NCBI RefSeq assembly: GCF_009617895.1
Contig: NZ_BLAW01000001.1
Location: 2,533,001 to 2,597,000, forward strand
Direction of reading: 5' to 3'
Length of the DNA stretch: 64,000 nucleotides
Source: Prolixibacter sp. SD074
GTDB taxonomy: Bacteria > Bacteroidota > Bacteroidia > Bacteroidales > Prolixibacteraceae
The translations under genes were made by a program, and so were the position numbers. Positions 45,462-54,699 of this stretch are shown one piece after another (the stretch's first letter is position 1; each line of letters opens with the position of its first letter). The notes below the pieces were generated by a model. The model ran no database searches and was not told where the DNA came from. It worked only from the letters and a program-made list of their open reading frames with translations.

Positions 45462-46190
45462 ATGGAAGCCTCAATATTGTTGCAAATCATCAAAGATGAC
45501 ATCAAAATATTAAACAATCTGGCACTTGATTTAACAACCGATGCCGGACTCTCTTCCGATGAAGTGGAGATTGTCCTTACCCGTGCAAGGAATGTGGTAA
45601 AAGAGTTGGAATTGCTGGAATCAAAGGCTTCGGAAAAGGCTGGCCCCAATCAAGTGGCTACTTCCCTGCAGCCCCCAAAAAAGGTCGAAGAAAAGCCGGC
45701 GGAAACTGAGACAAGAGAGGACATAACTCCGAAGATCGCTAAGAAAGAAGAGATCAGCAATGAAAAGAAGCCGGAAGTGAAAGAACCGGAAATAAAAGAA
45801 GAACCAAACACGAATACAGAAGAAATTGCGGATGACCCCGATATGGAATTACTGGAGATAGGACAAGAGACGAAGCGTAAAACCCTGGGGGAATCAGTTT
45901 CTGCACAACGCTCTCTAAACGACTTGATTGGAGATGGCCACACTGAAGATGCTTACATGAACCGGCCACTGAAGAGTATTCGCGAAGGGATCAGCCTGAA
46001 TGACCGGTATCTTTTTGTCAGGGAGCTTTTTGAAAACAGCAACGATAAGTTCAATGAAACGGTTGAAACACTGGATCGGGCAGAAAACATACAGGAAGCT
46101 GTTCATTTTCTGAAATCAAATTACAAATGGAATAAGTCAGAAACCAGTCAAAAGTTTTTGTCACTGGTTAAACGCCGCTTTTTAAATTAA
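45462..46190 (+). CDS. Conserved acidic protein of unknown function
   Basis: 242 residues that I do not recognise beyond Bacteroidota-type neighbours. The N-terminal helix (about 1-60) is amphipathic, the middle (about 65-130) is a low-complexity Glu/Lys/Pro linker with repeated EEKPxExx and EPEIKEEPN patterns, and the C-terminal domain (about 140-242) is helical, with LNDLIGDGHTEDAYMNRPLK then SIREGISLNDRYLFVRELFE. There is no signal peptide or membrane helix, so it is probably cytoplasmic and may tether partners by its two ends. rsmI follows after 4 bp, suggesting co-expression. Confidence 0.75.
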   Translation: MEASILLQIIKDDIKILNNLALDLTTDAGLSSDEVEIVLTRARNVVKELELLESKASEKAGPNQVATSLQPPKKVEEKPAETETREDITPKIAKKEEISNEKKPEVKEPEIKEEPNTNTEEIADDPDMELLEIGQETKRKTLGESVSAQRSLNDLIGDGHTEDAYMNRPLKSIREGISLNDRYLFVRELFENSNDKFNETVETLDRAENIQEAVHFLKSNYKWNKSETSQKFLSLVKRRFLN

Positions 46191-46194
46191 CATT

Positions 46195-46917
46195 ATGGGA
46201 AAATTGTTTCTCATCCCTACCCCGATTGGGAACCTGGAAGATATAACATTCCGGGCCGTGAGGATTTTAAAGGAAGTCGATCTGATATTAGCGGAAGACA
46301 CCCGGACCTCGGGAAAATTGCTAAAACACTATGAAATTGAAAATCGAGTAACAGCTCACCATAAGTTTAATGAACACAAAACAGCCGGCCGGTTTGCCGA
46401 ACGAATTTTAGGTGGCGAAAGCATTGCACTCATTTCCGATGCCGGTACCCCGGGGATTTCCGATCCCGGCTTTCTTTTGATCCGAAGTTGCCTGGACATT
46501 GGTGCCGAAGTGGAATGCCTTCCCGGAGCAACCGCTTTTGTCCCCGCGCTTGTCAACTCCGGATTACCAGCTGATAAGTTCTGCTTCGAAGGGTTTCTTC
46601 CGCAAAAGAAGGGACGACAAAAACGGCTCACCGAGTTGGAATCGGAAGAGCGGACCATCATATTCTACGAGTCGCCACACCGGCTGCTGAAGATGCTGGA
46701 ACAGTTCGCCGAGCATTTTGGCGAAGAAAGACAAATTTCCGTTTCCAGGGAACTTTCCAAGCTGCATGAAGAAAATGCGCGAGGTACCATTGCCGAAGTT
46801 TTAGAACACTTCACTGAAAAAGGAGTGAAGGGTGAAATCGTCGTCGTACTGGAAGGTTTGCAACATGCCCTCAAAAATAAAGACAAAAAGAGGCACGAAG
46901 GAGATGAGATGCCTTGA
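46195..46917 (+). CDS. rsmI: 16S rRNA (cytidine-1402 2'-O)-methyltransferase
   Basis: A 240-residue SAM-dependent tetrapyrrole-methylase-fold enzyme that methylates the ribose of C1402 in 16S rRNA, tuning decoding. Motifs: LIPTPIGNLEDITFRAVRIL, LILAEDTRTSGKLLKHY, LISDAGTPGISDPGFLL and the SAM-pocket segment CLPGATAFVPALVNSGLP. The C-terminal ISVSRELSKLHEENARGTI is also typical. Length is somewhat short of the E. coli protein (286) and lacks its C-terminal extension. It belongs to an operon with the acidic protein before it. Confidence 0.93.
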   Translation: MGKLFLIPTPIGNLEDITFRAVRILKEVDLILAEDTRTSGKLLKHYEIENRVTAHHKFNEHKTAGRFAERILGGESIALISDAGTPGISDPGFLLIRSCLDIGAEVECLPGATAFVPALVNSGLPADKFCFEGFLPQKKGRQKRLTELESEERTIIFYESPHRLLKMLEQFAEHFGEERQISVSRELSKLHEENARGTIAEVLEHFTEKGVKGEIVVVLEGLQHALKNKDKKRHEGDEMP

Positions 46918-46945
46918 AGTATCCTCACTGACCAAATTTGTTTAG

Positions 46946-47743
46946 ATGAAACATTACCGGCACCTGTTTTTTGATTTAGATAATACCCTCTGGGATTTTG
47001 AAACGAACTCGTATCATGCACTTGAAAGCGCTTTCCGACAATTAGGCTTACACGAAAAGCTAACCAGTTTTGGGGACTATTTCAAAATCTATTACCGCAT
47101 CAATCATCATTTGTGGGAATTGTACCGAAACCGGGACATCACGAAGGAAAAACTGATTGTTAAACGATTTGAGGACTCTTTGCAGGAATACGGACTGCCC
47201 CAACCCGGAAAAGGGAGGGAGATCAACGAGGCATACTTATCTCAGATGCCATTAAAAACCCAATTAGTTGAAGGTGCCCGGGAAGTACTGGAGGCTTTGC
47301 ATAAGAAATACAAGCTTTACATTATTACAAACGGTTTCCGGGAAGTTCAACACCAAAAACTGACCAACACTCAACTGGAGCATTTTTTCCATAAGGTATT
47401 TATATCGGAAGCTATCGGTGCACCCAAACCCAGTCGTGAAATATTTGAACATGCCCTGAAATCCAGCAATGCGCGTAAACTGGGGTCATTGATGATTGGT
47501 GATTCATGGGAAGCAGATATAAAAGGCGCCCTGGAATTTGGCATTGATCAGGTCTTCCTTTCGGATGATTTTTCAAACTACCTGTTACAAATAAAGGAAA
47601 AGCCAAATACCCATGAAATAGAAAATAAGAACGGAGATTACATCCAACTTACGAATGGCCAGTCCTCCACTTATTTTATTCATCGCCTATCGGAATTAAT
47701 AAACATCCTTGATATAAACACCCCTAAATATCATATTCATTAA
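46946..47743 (+). CDS. YjjG-like HAD phosphatase (noncanonical nucleotidase)
   Basis: A 265-residue HAD hydrolase. Motif I is LFFDLDNTLWDFETNS (nucleophile and acid aspartates, residues 11 and 13). Helical cap residues 20-90 follow, then LYIITNGFREVQHQKL (motif II), GAPKPSREIFEHAL (motif III lysine) and MIGDSWEADIKGALEFGID (motif IV). The pattern is that of YjjG, which hydrolyses nucleotides with damaged pyrimidines. The substrate here is inferred by family. A C-terminal tail of about 40 residues after the core is unusual and unassigned. Confidence 0.87.
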   Translation: MKHYRHLFFDLDNTLWDFETNSYHALESAFRQLGLHEKLTSFGDYFKIYYRINHHLWELYRNRDITKEKLIVKRFEDSLQEYGLPQPGKGREINEAYLSQMPLKTQLVEGAREVLEALHKKYKLYIITNGFREVQHQKLTNTQLEHFFHKVFISEAIGAPKPSREIFEHALKSSNARKLGSLMIGDSWEADIKGALEFGIDQVFLSDDFSNYLLQIKEKPNTHEIENKNGDYIQLTNGQSSTYFIHRLSELINILDINTPKYHIH

Positions 47744-48147
47744 TCGGAAACACCTATTCATATTCGATTCAGTCACGACGAACCGAATTCCCCAATTTAA
47801 TCCTTAACGTCTCGGGACAAAGATCCTCTTTTTCGCGACCTTTCCACAGAAACTACACAAAAACCAGAAATACCCCCACCATACCACCATCGATACATTG
47901 TTTTTTATGTATTTTTTCAAATACACCCCCATAAAATATGGACGCATATGTTACCTAACAATTATCATTGCCAACAACCGTTATTTATATTCTGTCTAAA
48001 TTAATATAGCCGTTTATGTTTTATAATGATTCTGTAAAACATGAAAAATCCTCACTTTCTGACAATTTCAAATTGTAAAAAGTAAAAAATGACTTCAATC
48101 ATGGTTAAAAATCATTCTTAACGAACCTCTCGCAGACATCTATAAAG

Positions 48148-48177
48148 TTGCATATAAATTTCATTTGAATATATTTG
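48148..48177 (+). promoter_or_regulatory. Promoter of the SusC operon
   Basis: TATATTTG at 48170-48177 fits TAnnTTTG, with TTGC at 48148-48151 as a likely -33 element 18 bp upstream. Predicted transcription start is near 48184, giving a leader of about 280 nt. Confidence 0.55.
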
Positions 48178-48249
48178 CATTCAGTAACACTTTTTAACCA
48201 ATACTTTACAATTAATTACGAATTGAAATGAATCAGTGTTATTAAGCAA

Positions 48250-48345
48250 CCGACATGGCAGAGTCGGCCAAAACAAAAAATCAAATTTTGAATTGATATC
48301 CGGTCGTTGAACCGGATGAGGTGGGGTCATGGTCCTTAAACCATG
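48250..48345 (+). ncRNA. Stem-loop array in the susC leader (candidate structured RNA)
   Basis: Four consecutive hairpins can form: CCGAC/GTCGG (48250-48267), ATCAA/TTGAT (48280-48297), ATCCGGT/ACCGGAT with loop CGTTGA (48298-48317) and CATGGT/ACCATG with loop CCTTAA (48328-48345). None is followed by a T-run, so they are not terminators. The array lies about 120 nt before the SusC start codon, within the predicted transcript. Its role, whether riboswitch-like control, small-RNA target or separate RNA, is unknown, and it matches no family that I can name. Confidence 0.45.
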
Positions 48346-48464
48346 TTAGGCCAGATAAGCAAATCCGGCGTGTGTGTATTTTTCTTATTCCGAATGCTTG
48401 TAATTTCTATAACCACCTGAAAATTGGGAATTAATGCTTACTGTTAAACGTTAAAACTATTTTT

Positions 48465-51400
48465 ATGAAAAAATTTTCGCTGTTACTTGTTCTCCTTGGT
48501 TTTCTTGGATTGCAGGTCGCTTTTGCACAAACCAGGGACATTTCAGGCCTTGTGACCTCCGGCGAAGACGGAAGTACAATACCTGGGGCATCTGTCGTTG
48601 TTAAGGGTACCACGCTGGGTACAGTTACCGACATGGATGGTAAATTCACATTGAAGGTACCGGAAAATGCCGCTGCCTTAACGGTCACTTTTGTGGGAAT
48701 GAAAACTAAGGAAGTTCCCCTTACTTCTCAAAGTGTTTACAACATTAAACTTGCACCGGAAAATATTGCGGTAGATGAGGTTGTTGTAACGGCACTTGGT
48801 GTCTCGCGTGAGAAAAAATCGTTGGGATACGCTGTTCAGCAAGTTAGCGGTGATGATCTGAACAAAGTGAAGACCGACAACTTTGCGAACCTTCTATCGG
48901 GTCGTGCTGCTGGTGTACAAATTAAAGCCAACGGTAACATGGGTGGTTCTACCAACGTAGTTATTCGTGGTAATGCTTCCTTAACCGGTAACAACCAGGC
49001 ACTTTTTGTTGTGGATGGTATTCCGATTAACAACTCCACAACCAACAACTCGGGACAAACAACGGGTCGTAATGGTTATGACTACGGTAACGCTGCATCG
49101 GATATCAACCCCGATGATATTGCATCGATTAACGTACTGAAAGGTGCTGCTGCAACGGCCCTTTATGGTTCGCGTGCTGCAAACGGTGTAATCATGATTA
49201 CCACCAAATCGGGTAAGAAAAACAAAAAAGGCGTAGGTGTAACGGTTAGCTCCAACATTACAGTTGGTACAATTGATAAGAGTACCTTTCCGAAATACCA
49301 GCACAATTATGGTGGTGGTTACGGTCCGTACTACAGTGGCGGAAATTATCCGGGGCTGTTCCAGTATGACGTAAACGGAGACGGAACACCGGACCTGGTT
49401 GTTCCGACGACGGAAGATGCCTCAATGGGTGAAAAATTCGACCCTGGTTTGATGGTTTATCAATACAATGCTTTCGTTCCGCAGTCGCCAAATTATGGAA
49501 ATCCCACTCCATGGGTTGCTGCAAAAAACGGCCCGGATACTTTTTTTAACACGGCGCTCACCAAATCAAACAGTGTTGATATTAGCGGTGGTGGTGACAA
49601 ATCAACCTTCCGCTTAAGTTATACCAATTTCGATCAAACCGGTGTTATGCCGAACAGTGAGTTAAAGAAAAACAACTTCAACTTCAATGCAACGTATAAT
49701 ATCCTTGATAACCTTAAGGTTACTGCCATGGCCAACTACATCAACACCGTAGGCCAGGGCCGTAACTCTACCGGTTATAGTGATAATATCCTTACTTCAT
49801 TCCGTCAGTGGTTCCAAGTAAACGTTGACATAAAAGAACAGGAGAGACTGTTTAAGGAAACAGGTCAGAATATTTCCTGGAACCGCCACTCTCCATCTAG
49901 CGGAACTCCCGAATATTGGGATAACCCTTATTGGGTTCGATTTAAGAACTACGAGACCGACAGACGTAACCGGTTAATTGGTTACACCAAGTTGGACTGG
50001 ACCGCTACTGATTGGGTGACCCTTACCGGACGCGTTTCTGTAGATACTTATGATGAGCTGCAGGAAGAAAGAAAAGCCACTGGTTCTGTCGCCGGAGAAT
50101 TTGGAGTTGGCCGTCCGGATGTAACTTCGGGATATTCGAGATTGAACCGCTGGTTCATGGAAACGAATATCGACCTGATGGCCAACTTTAATAAAGACCT
50201 GACGGACAAATTGAATTTGACCGGTTTAATCGGTATGAACATCCGTAAGACCAAAATCGATCAAACTTATGCTTCTACCAATGGTGGTTTGAGTTTACCG
50301 GATGTATACGCATTAAGCAACAGTGCTTCTCCGATGCTTCCACCCGATGAACTTTACAGTATTGTAGCAGTAAACGGTTTTTTTGCACAGGCATCACTGG
50401 GTTATGACAATTACCTGTATCTTGACGGAGCTGTTCGCCGTGATCAATCATCGACATTACCTACGTCAAACAATGCTTATTACTATCCCTCTGTTTCGGG
50501 TAGTTTTGTTTTCTCCAATCTAATCCAGAACGACTGGCTGTCCCTTGGTAAGATTCGTTTGAACTACGCTGAGGTTGGTAACAGCGCTCCGTTTGCCAGT
50601 ATCAAGGATACCTATGTACAGAGCTCCCCGTTCAATGGTAATCCGATGGTAACCGTTCCTGATACGAAAAACAATGCCGATCTGAAATCGGAGAGAACCA
50701 AGAGTTTGGAAGCCGGTCTGGAAATGAACTTCTGGAACAATCGTCTTGGATTCGACGTTGCTTATTACGATAACCGATCGGTTGACCAGATTATGCCTGT
50801 AGCTGTTTCCTATGCAACCGGATACTACGGTAAATATGTAAATGCCGGTGAAATACAAAACAAGGGTATTGAACTTCAGTTGAATGCTTCTCCCGTTGTT
50901 AGCAATAAATTCCGCTGGGATATCAACGTAAACTGGTCGAAGAACAACAACAAGGTAACTTCTCTTGCACAAGATATAAGAAACCTTCAGATCGCATCAC
51001 TGCAAGGTGGTGTAACTATCAACGCCCGGGTTGGTGAACCTTATGGTGCCATTCAGGGAACTGACTATATTTACCAGGATGGACAGCGTGTTGTTGGAGC
51101 TAACGGTCATTACGAAGTGACTGCTACTTCAGACCAAATTATTGGTAACATTAACCCCGACTGGGTTGGTGGTGTTAGCAACACGCTTAACTACAAAAAC
51201 TTTACACTGAGCTTCCTGATTGATGTACAACAAGGTGGTAGCGTATTCTCGCTCGACCAATGGTACGGTATGGCTACCGGTTTGTATGCTGAAACAGATT
51301 TCACTAACGACCTGGGAAACCCCGTACGTAATTCTATTTCCCAAGGAGGAGGTTACATTCTGCCGGGTGTTAAAGAAAATGGTACTCCAAACGACGTTCG

Positions 51401-51710
51401 TATCGCAGGAGATAATTATCACGCATTCGGATACACTGACAGCCCTAACGCCAGATTCGTTTATGACGCTTCGTACATAAAACTACGTTCAGCTTCATTG
51501 ACCTACAACTTCCCGAAAACATTGCTCAGCAACACCTTCATCGCAGGCGCTTCTTTGAGTGTTGTAGGTTCGAACCTTTGGATTATTCATAAAAACCTGC
51601 CGTATGCCGATCCGGAAGCCAGCCAGGGTGCCGGTAATATTCAAGGATGGCAGAGTGGTGTAATGCCAACCACCCGGAATATTGGTTTTAGTGTAAAAGT
51701 TCAATTCTAA
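48465..51710 (+). CDS. SusC/RagA-family TonB-dependent outer-membrane transporter
   Basis: 1081 residues. A signal peptide (MKKFSLLLVLLGFLGLQVAF, cut after AQ) is followed by a carboxypeptidase-like beta-sandwich (about 25-105: GSTIPGASVVVKGTTLGTVT then DMDGKF), a plug domain (about 110-230: EVVVTALGVSREKKSLGYAV, LFVVDGIPINN, LKGAAATALYGSRAANGVIM) and the barrel, ending in FSVKVQF. It imports a ligand, often an oligosaccharide or peptide, handed over by the SusD-like lipoprotein. The canonical gene order susC-susD-susE-like follows at 14- and 20-bp gaps. No glycoside hydrolase or sensor regulator is nearby, so the substrate cannot be inferred. Confidence 0.95.
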   Translation: MKKFSLLLVLLGFLGLQVAFAQTRDISGLVTSGEDGSTIPGASVVVKGTTLGTVTDMDGKFTLKVPENAAALTVTFVGMKTKEVPLTSQSVYNIKLAPENIAVDEVVVTALGVSREKKSLGYAVQQVSGDDLNKVKTDNFANLLSGRAAGVQIKANGNMGGSTNVVIRGNASLTGNNQALFVVDGIPINNSTTNNSGQTTGRNGYDYGNAASDINPDDIASINVLKGAAATALYGSRAANGVIMITTKSGKKNKKGVGVTVSSNITVGTIDKSTFPKYQHNYGGGYGPYYSGGNYPGLFQYDVNGDGTPDLVVPTTEDASMGEKFDPGLMVYQYNAFVPQSPNYGNPTPWVAAKNGPDTFFNTALTKSNSVDISGGGDKSTFRLSYTNFDQTGVMPNSELKKNNFNFNATYNILDNLKVTAMANYINTVGQGRNSTGYSDNILTSFRQWFQVNVDIKEQERLFKETGQNISWNRHSPSSGTPEYWDNPYWVRFKNYETDRRNRLIGYTKLDWTATDWVTLTGRVSVDTYDELQEERKATGSVAGEFGVGRPDVTSGYSRLNRWFMETNIDLMANFNKDLTDKLNLTGLIGMNIRKTKIDQTYASTNGGLSLPDVYALSNSASPMLPPDELYSIVAVNGFFAQASLGYDNYLYLDGAVRRDQSSTLPTSNNAYYYPSVSGSFVFSNLIQNDWLSLGKIRLNYAEVGNSAPFASIKDTYVQSSPFNGNPMVTVPDTKNNADLKSERTKSLEAGLEMNFWNNRLGFDVAYYDNRSVDQIMPVAVSYATGYYGKYVNAGEIQNKGIELQLNASPVVSNKFRWDINVNWSKNNNKVTSLAQDIRNLQIASLQGGVTINARVGEPYGAIQGTDYIYQDGQRVVGANGHYEVTATSDQIIGNINPDWVGGVSNTLNYKNFTLSFLIDVQQGGSVFSLDQWYGMATGLYAETDFTNDLGNPVRNSISQGGGYILPGVKENGTPNDVRIAGDNYHAFGYTDSPNARFVYDASYIKLRSASLTYNFPKTLLSNTFIAGASLSVVGSNLWIIHKNLPYADPEASQGAGNIQGWQSGVMPTTRNIGFSVKVQF

Positions 51711-51724
51711 ACATCGACACAACT

Positions 51725-53203
51725 ATGAAAAACAGATATTGGTTATTATTGGTAGTGATTGCACTTCTCGCGTCATGTACCGATAAATTTGAAGAATACA
51801 ACACCGACACGAAGAATCCGTCGGAAGTACCCGGAGAATCACTCTTCTCCAACGCGGAGAAGTCCCTCTCCGATCAGATTTCAAGCACGAATGTAAACCT
51901 AAATATATGGAAGCTTGTCTCACAGTATTGGACGGAAACAACCTATACGGATGAAGCCAACTACAATATCGTGAACCGGACCATTCCTGATCAGATCTTC
52001 CGCTACTATTATCGCGGCTTCCTGATGGACCTGAAGCGTGCCAGTGAGTTGATTAATGCACAAACGCCGGTAACCGATGCCGATAAAGTAGTACAACAAA
52101 ACAAGCTGTACATCATCGATTTGCTGGAGGTATATTCCTATCAGCGGTTGGTGGATATATTTGGCGATGTTCCCTATTCCGAAGATCTGGATATCACGAA
52201 CATCTCGCCCAAGTATGACGACGCGATGACCATATACAAAGACCTCATCAGCCGGGTAACTGCAGATATTGCAGGATTGGATAATTCAGAAGGTAGCTTT
52301 GGTCCGGCAGACTTCTACTATAGAGGTGATGTTGCATCCTGGAAAAAGTTCGCTTACACGTTGAAAGTGAAATTGGGAATCACCATTGCTGACGCTGACG
52401 AAACTTTGGCCCAGTCAACAGTTGAGAGTGCATATGCCAATGCCTTTTCTTCATCCAGCGATGATTGTTTGATGCCTTATTTAACAAACACTCCGAATAC
52501 GAATACCTTGTATGAGGATCTCGTATTAAGTGGCCGTCATGACTTCGTGGCTGCAAATACCGTGGTTGATGTGATGAACGGGATGTCCGACCCGCGCCTG
52601 CCGCTGTATTTCACACAGGTTAATACTTCAACCGTTACTGGTGTTGAAAAACTCGCTTACGTTGGTGGTGTATACGGTGAAAATAGTCCTTTTGACAACT
52701 ACTCTCACGTATCTGATCAATTGCTGCAACCTACCTTCCCGGGTATTTTGATAACTTATTCTGAATTGCAATTCTATCTTGCCGAGGCTGCTGCACGCGG
52801 TTGGAATGTAGGTCAGACTGCAGAAGCATACTACAACGAAGGAATTAAATCTTCCATCTTGTGGTGGGGAGGTACAGATGCTGAAGCCAATGGTTATTTG
52901 GCAAATCCATCGGTTAATTATACCTCAGCTGTAACCAATACCGGAAACTGGAAAGAAGTAATCGGTACGCAATCCTGGTTAGCATCCTATACCAGAGGTT
53001 TGGTCGGATATACAACATTCCGGCGTTTGGATTACCCTGCATTTAATATGCCTCCGACCCCACCGACAGGTGTAGCTTCAATACCAACTCGTTTCACTTA
53101 TCCCGTTAACGAACAAACTTTGAACGAAGACAACTATAAAGCTGCTGCTACTGCCATTGGTGGAGACAAATTGACAACCAAAATCTTCTGGGATATTAAC
53201 TAA
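51725..53203 (+). CDS. SusD/RagB-family nutrient-binding lipoprotein
   Basis: A 492-residue surface lipoprotein: signal MKNRYWLLLVVIALLASC with the lipid cysteine at residue 18. It is an all-helical tetratricopeptide-type SusD fold that lids the SusC barrel. Family segments include NAEKSLSDQISSTNVNLNIW near the start, YSYQRLVDIFGDVPYSEDLD (about 138-157), YTLKVKLGITIADADETLAQ and the C-terminal RRLDYPAF with ARFTYPVNEQTLN-like spacing (RFTYPVNEQTLNEDNYKAAA). The subgroup with NxxxY repeats (SusD-like 2) is plausible. Stop and spacing show transcription with susC. Confidence 0.94.
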   Translation: MKNRYWLLLVVIALLASCTDKFEEYNTDTKNPSEVPGESLFSNAEKSLSDQISSTNVNLNIWKLVSQYWTETTYTDEANYNIVNRTIPDQIFRYYYRGFLMDLKRASELINAQTPVTDADKVVQQNKLYIIDLLEVYSYQRLVDIFGDVPYSEDLDITNISPKYDDAMTIYKDLISRVTADIAGLDNSEGSFGPADFYYRGDVASWKKFAYTLKVKLGITIADADETLAQSTVESAYANAFSSSSDDCLMPYLTNTPNTNTLYEDLVLSGRHDFVAANTVVDVMNGMSDPRLPLYFTQVNTSTVTGVEKLAYVGGVYGENSPFDNYSHVSDQLLQPTFPGILITYSELQFYLAEAAARGWNVGQTAEAYYNEGIKSSILWWGGTDAEANGYLANPSVNYTSAVTNTGNWKEVIGTQSWLASYTRGLVGYTTFRRLDYPAFNMPPTPPTGVASIPTRFTYPVNEQTLNEDNYKAAATAIGGDKLTTKIFWDIN

Positions 53204-53223
53204 CAAAATTAATCAAGGATCAT

Positions 53224-54342
53224 ATGAAAAAATATATAATTTTCTCTGTAGGAATAGTCCTCTCTCTTTTTATGGCTTCTTGCCAGGACTATAATGCCGG
53301 TAACAAAGTAGATTTTTATGATCTCGGCACAGAGTTCTTCATTTCGAGCGATGGCTTAACAAGCCTCGACAATTCTGCTACGGTAAGCATTGACAACCAG
53401 CAGAAAAATCTTTCTTCCCTGAGTGTTATCCTATTGAGTAGCTCCGATGCGGATGGCAATGTCCTTTCTGATACCCAAAAAGATCTTGGGACAATTGATT
53501 TGACTGACGGAAGTGGCTCAATGACCCTCACCGATAGCCAATTAGGTATCTCAGACATCAACTACTCAGCAAGTCTGCAGTTTTCTGGTTCATACAACGG
53601 CAAAAACATAACACGATACAAAACAATTACCGTTGCTGACCCGATTTCAATTGAGGTTCCTGATGTGAATCACCGTATCGATACTGTTTTTCATGTAAAA
53701 TTCAGTGTTGAACCAGTAACCGAAACATTGAGCAGCGTAACTGTTGAGACGAAGGTAGGAGTCGCTGGAACATATGTAGCAGAAGCTGGTCCTTTTAATG
53801 CAACCGATTCAATCGAGATAAAAGGTACCGACCACCAGGTTGGTGACACTGTTTTCGTTAAAGTGACCGGCACGGCCGGAACAAAATCAGCTACTTCTGT
53901 TGCTATAGTTCCGATTGCACCTTACAGTTTCAGCAATGTTGAAACATTCACACTGGACACTACCAGCAACCAGGCATACGACTTGATTGAAGCCAGGTAT
54001 GTAAATACGACTACAGCCGGTGATAGTGCTGATGTGCAATTCACTGCTGCTTATCCTGTATTAGGCGGCCCTGTTGAGGTCGGTTTCAATGCCCTCAACA
54101 ATGCTCAGCTGGTTAAAGGCACCGCTGATGACTACTCTAACACTGATATAGTAACCATCGAAGCGACTGATTTCTCAGGAGCAACGACATCTGTTCCCAA
54201 TGCAGCTGCCGGTGATGTATATATCTTCCGTACCATGCGTGGTACCGGAGATTACATGTACGGCGTATTGAAAGTAACCGCTGTAAACAAACCTCAGGGT
54301 GTTTTGGAAGACTCATCAATTGAAATTGAGTACAAATACTAA
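53224..54342 (+). CDS. SusE-like surface lipoprotein with Ig-like repeats
   Basis: 372 residues: lipoprotein signal MKKYIIFSVGIVLSLFMASC, lipid cysteine at residue 20. The mature part is beta-rich and serine/threonine-rich, with two or three immunoglobulin-like units. Residues about 30-130 have periodic TVSIDNQQKNLSSLSVIL; about 140-240 have FSVEPVTETLSSVTVETKVG and EIKGTDHQVGDTVFVKVTGT. Its place as third gene suggests that it helps bind the ligand of the SusCD pair at the surface. I do not recognise a named family, so specificity is unknown. Confidence 0.8.
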   Translation: MKKYIIFSVGIVLSLFMASCQDYNAGNKVDFYDLGTEFFISSDGLTSLDNSATVSIDNQQKNLSSLSVILLSSSDADGNVLSDTQKDLGTIDLTDGSGSMTLTDSQLGISDINYSASLQFSGSYNGKNITRYKTITVADPISIEVPDVNHRIDTVFHVKFSVEPVTETLSSVTVETKVGVAGTYVAEAGPFNATDSIEIKGTDHQVGDTVFVKVTGTAGTKSATSVAIVPIAPYSFSNVETFTLDTTSNQAYDLIEARYVNTTTAGDSADVQFTAAYPVLGGPVEVGFNALNNAQLVKGTADDYSNTDIVTIEATDFSGATTSVPNAAAGDVYIFRTMRGTGDYMYGVLKVTAVNKPQGVLEDSSIEIEYKY

Positions 54343-54699
54343 AACACTGATATAAGAAGATACAGGAGCCCGTTTTAATACGACCTATACTTATAGATTA
54401 ATTAGAGATACAACAATCACACACTCCTTCTCCGGGCTCCTGTTCTTTAAGCAAAATAAATTCCCCGCAAGGGGAATTTTAAGCTAAACCCAGGCTTTTA
54501 ATTGACAGGTTGAATAGCAAAAGATTTTACTATTCCAGCTATTCCCAATTTATTCCCTGGTTTAGTTGAGCAGGAAGTCCCCGGATTTCCTGCTCTCTTT
54601 TTTTGCGTAAGAAAAAGGTCAACCCAAAACATGTTTTTGACACCGCCGGACAAAAAAGTATGTATGCTCAACATGTTTTGAGATACCATGGAGCAACCA
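54343..54699. other. Downstream region of the Sus operon with several hairpins
   Basis: Three candidate terminators: the inverted repeat ACAGGAGCCCG (54362-54372) / CGGGCTCCTGT (54433-54443) with a 60-nt loop; AAATTCCCC/GGGGAATTT (54458-54479) followed by TAAGC; and GAGCAGGAA/TTCCTGCTC (54568-54595) followed by a T-run to 54605. No gene is seen. Confidence 0.6.
54566..54605 (+). terminator. Strong terminator downstream of the Sus operon
   Basis: The hairpin GAGCAGGAA, 10-nt loop, TTCCTGCTC is followed by TCTTTTTTTTG. It is the best of three hairpins after the SusE-like gene. Confidence 0.8.

Larger units (their letters stand above)
47744..48464. other. Long intergenic region and leader upstream of the SusC gene
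   Basis: 720 bp without a coding frame. The left half is AT-rich, with low-complexity stretches and no clear terminator for the YjjG-like gene. The right half holds a promoter (48148-48177) and a stem-loop array (48250-48345), both described separately. Confidence 0.6.
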
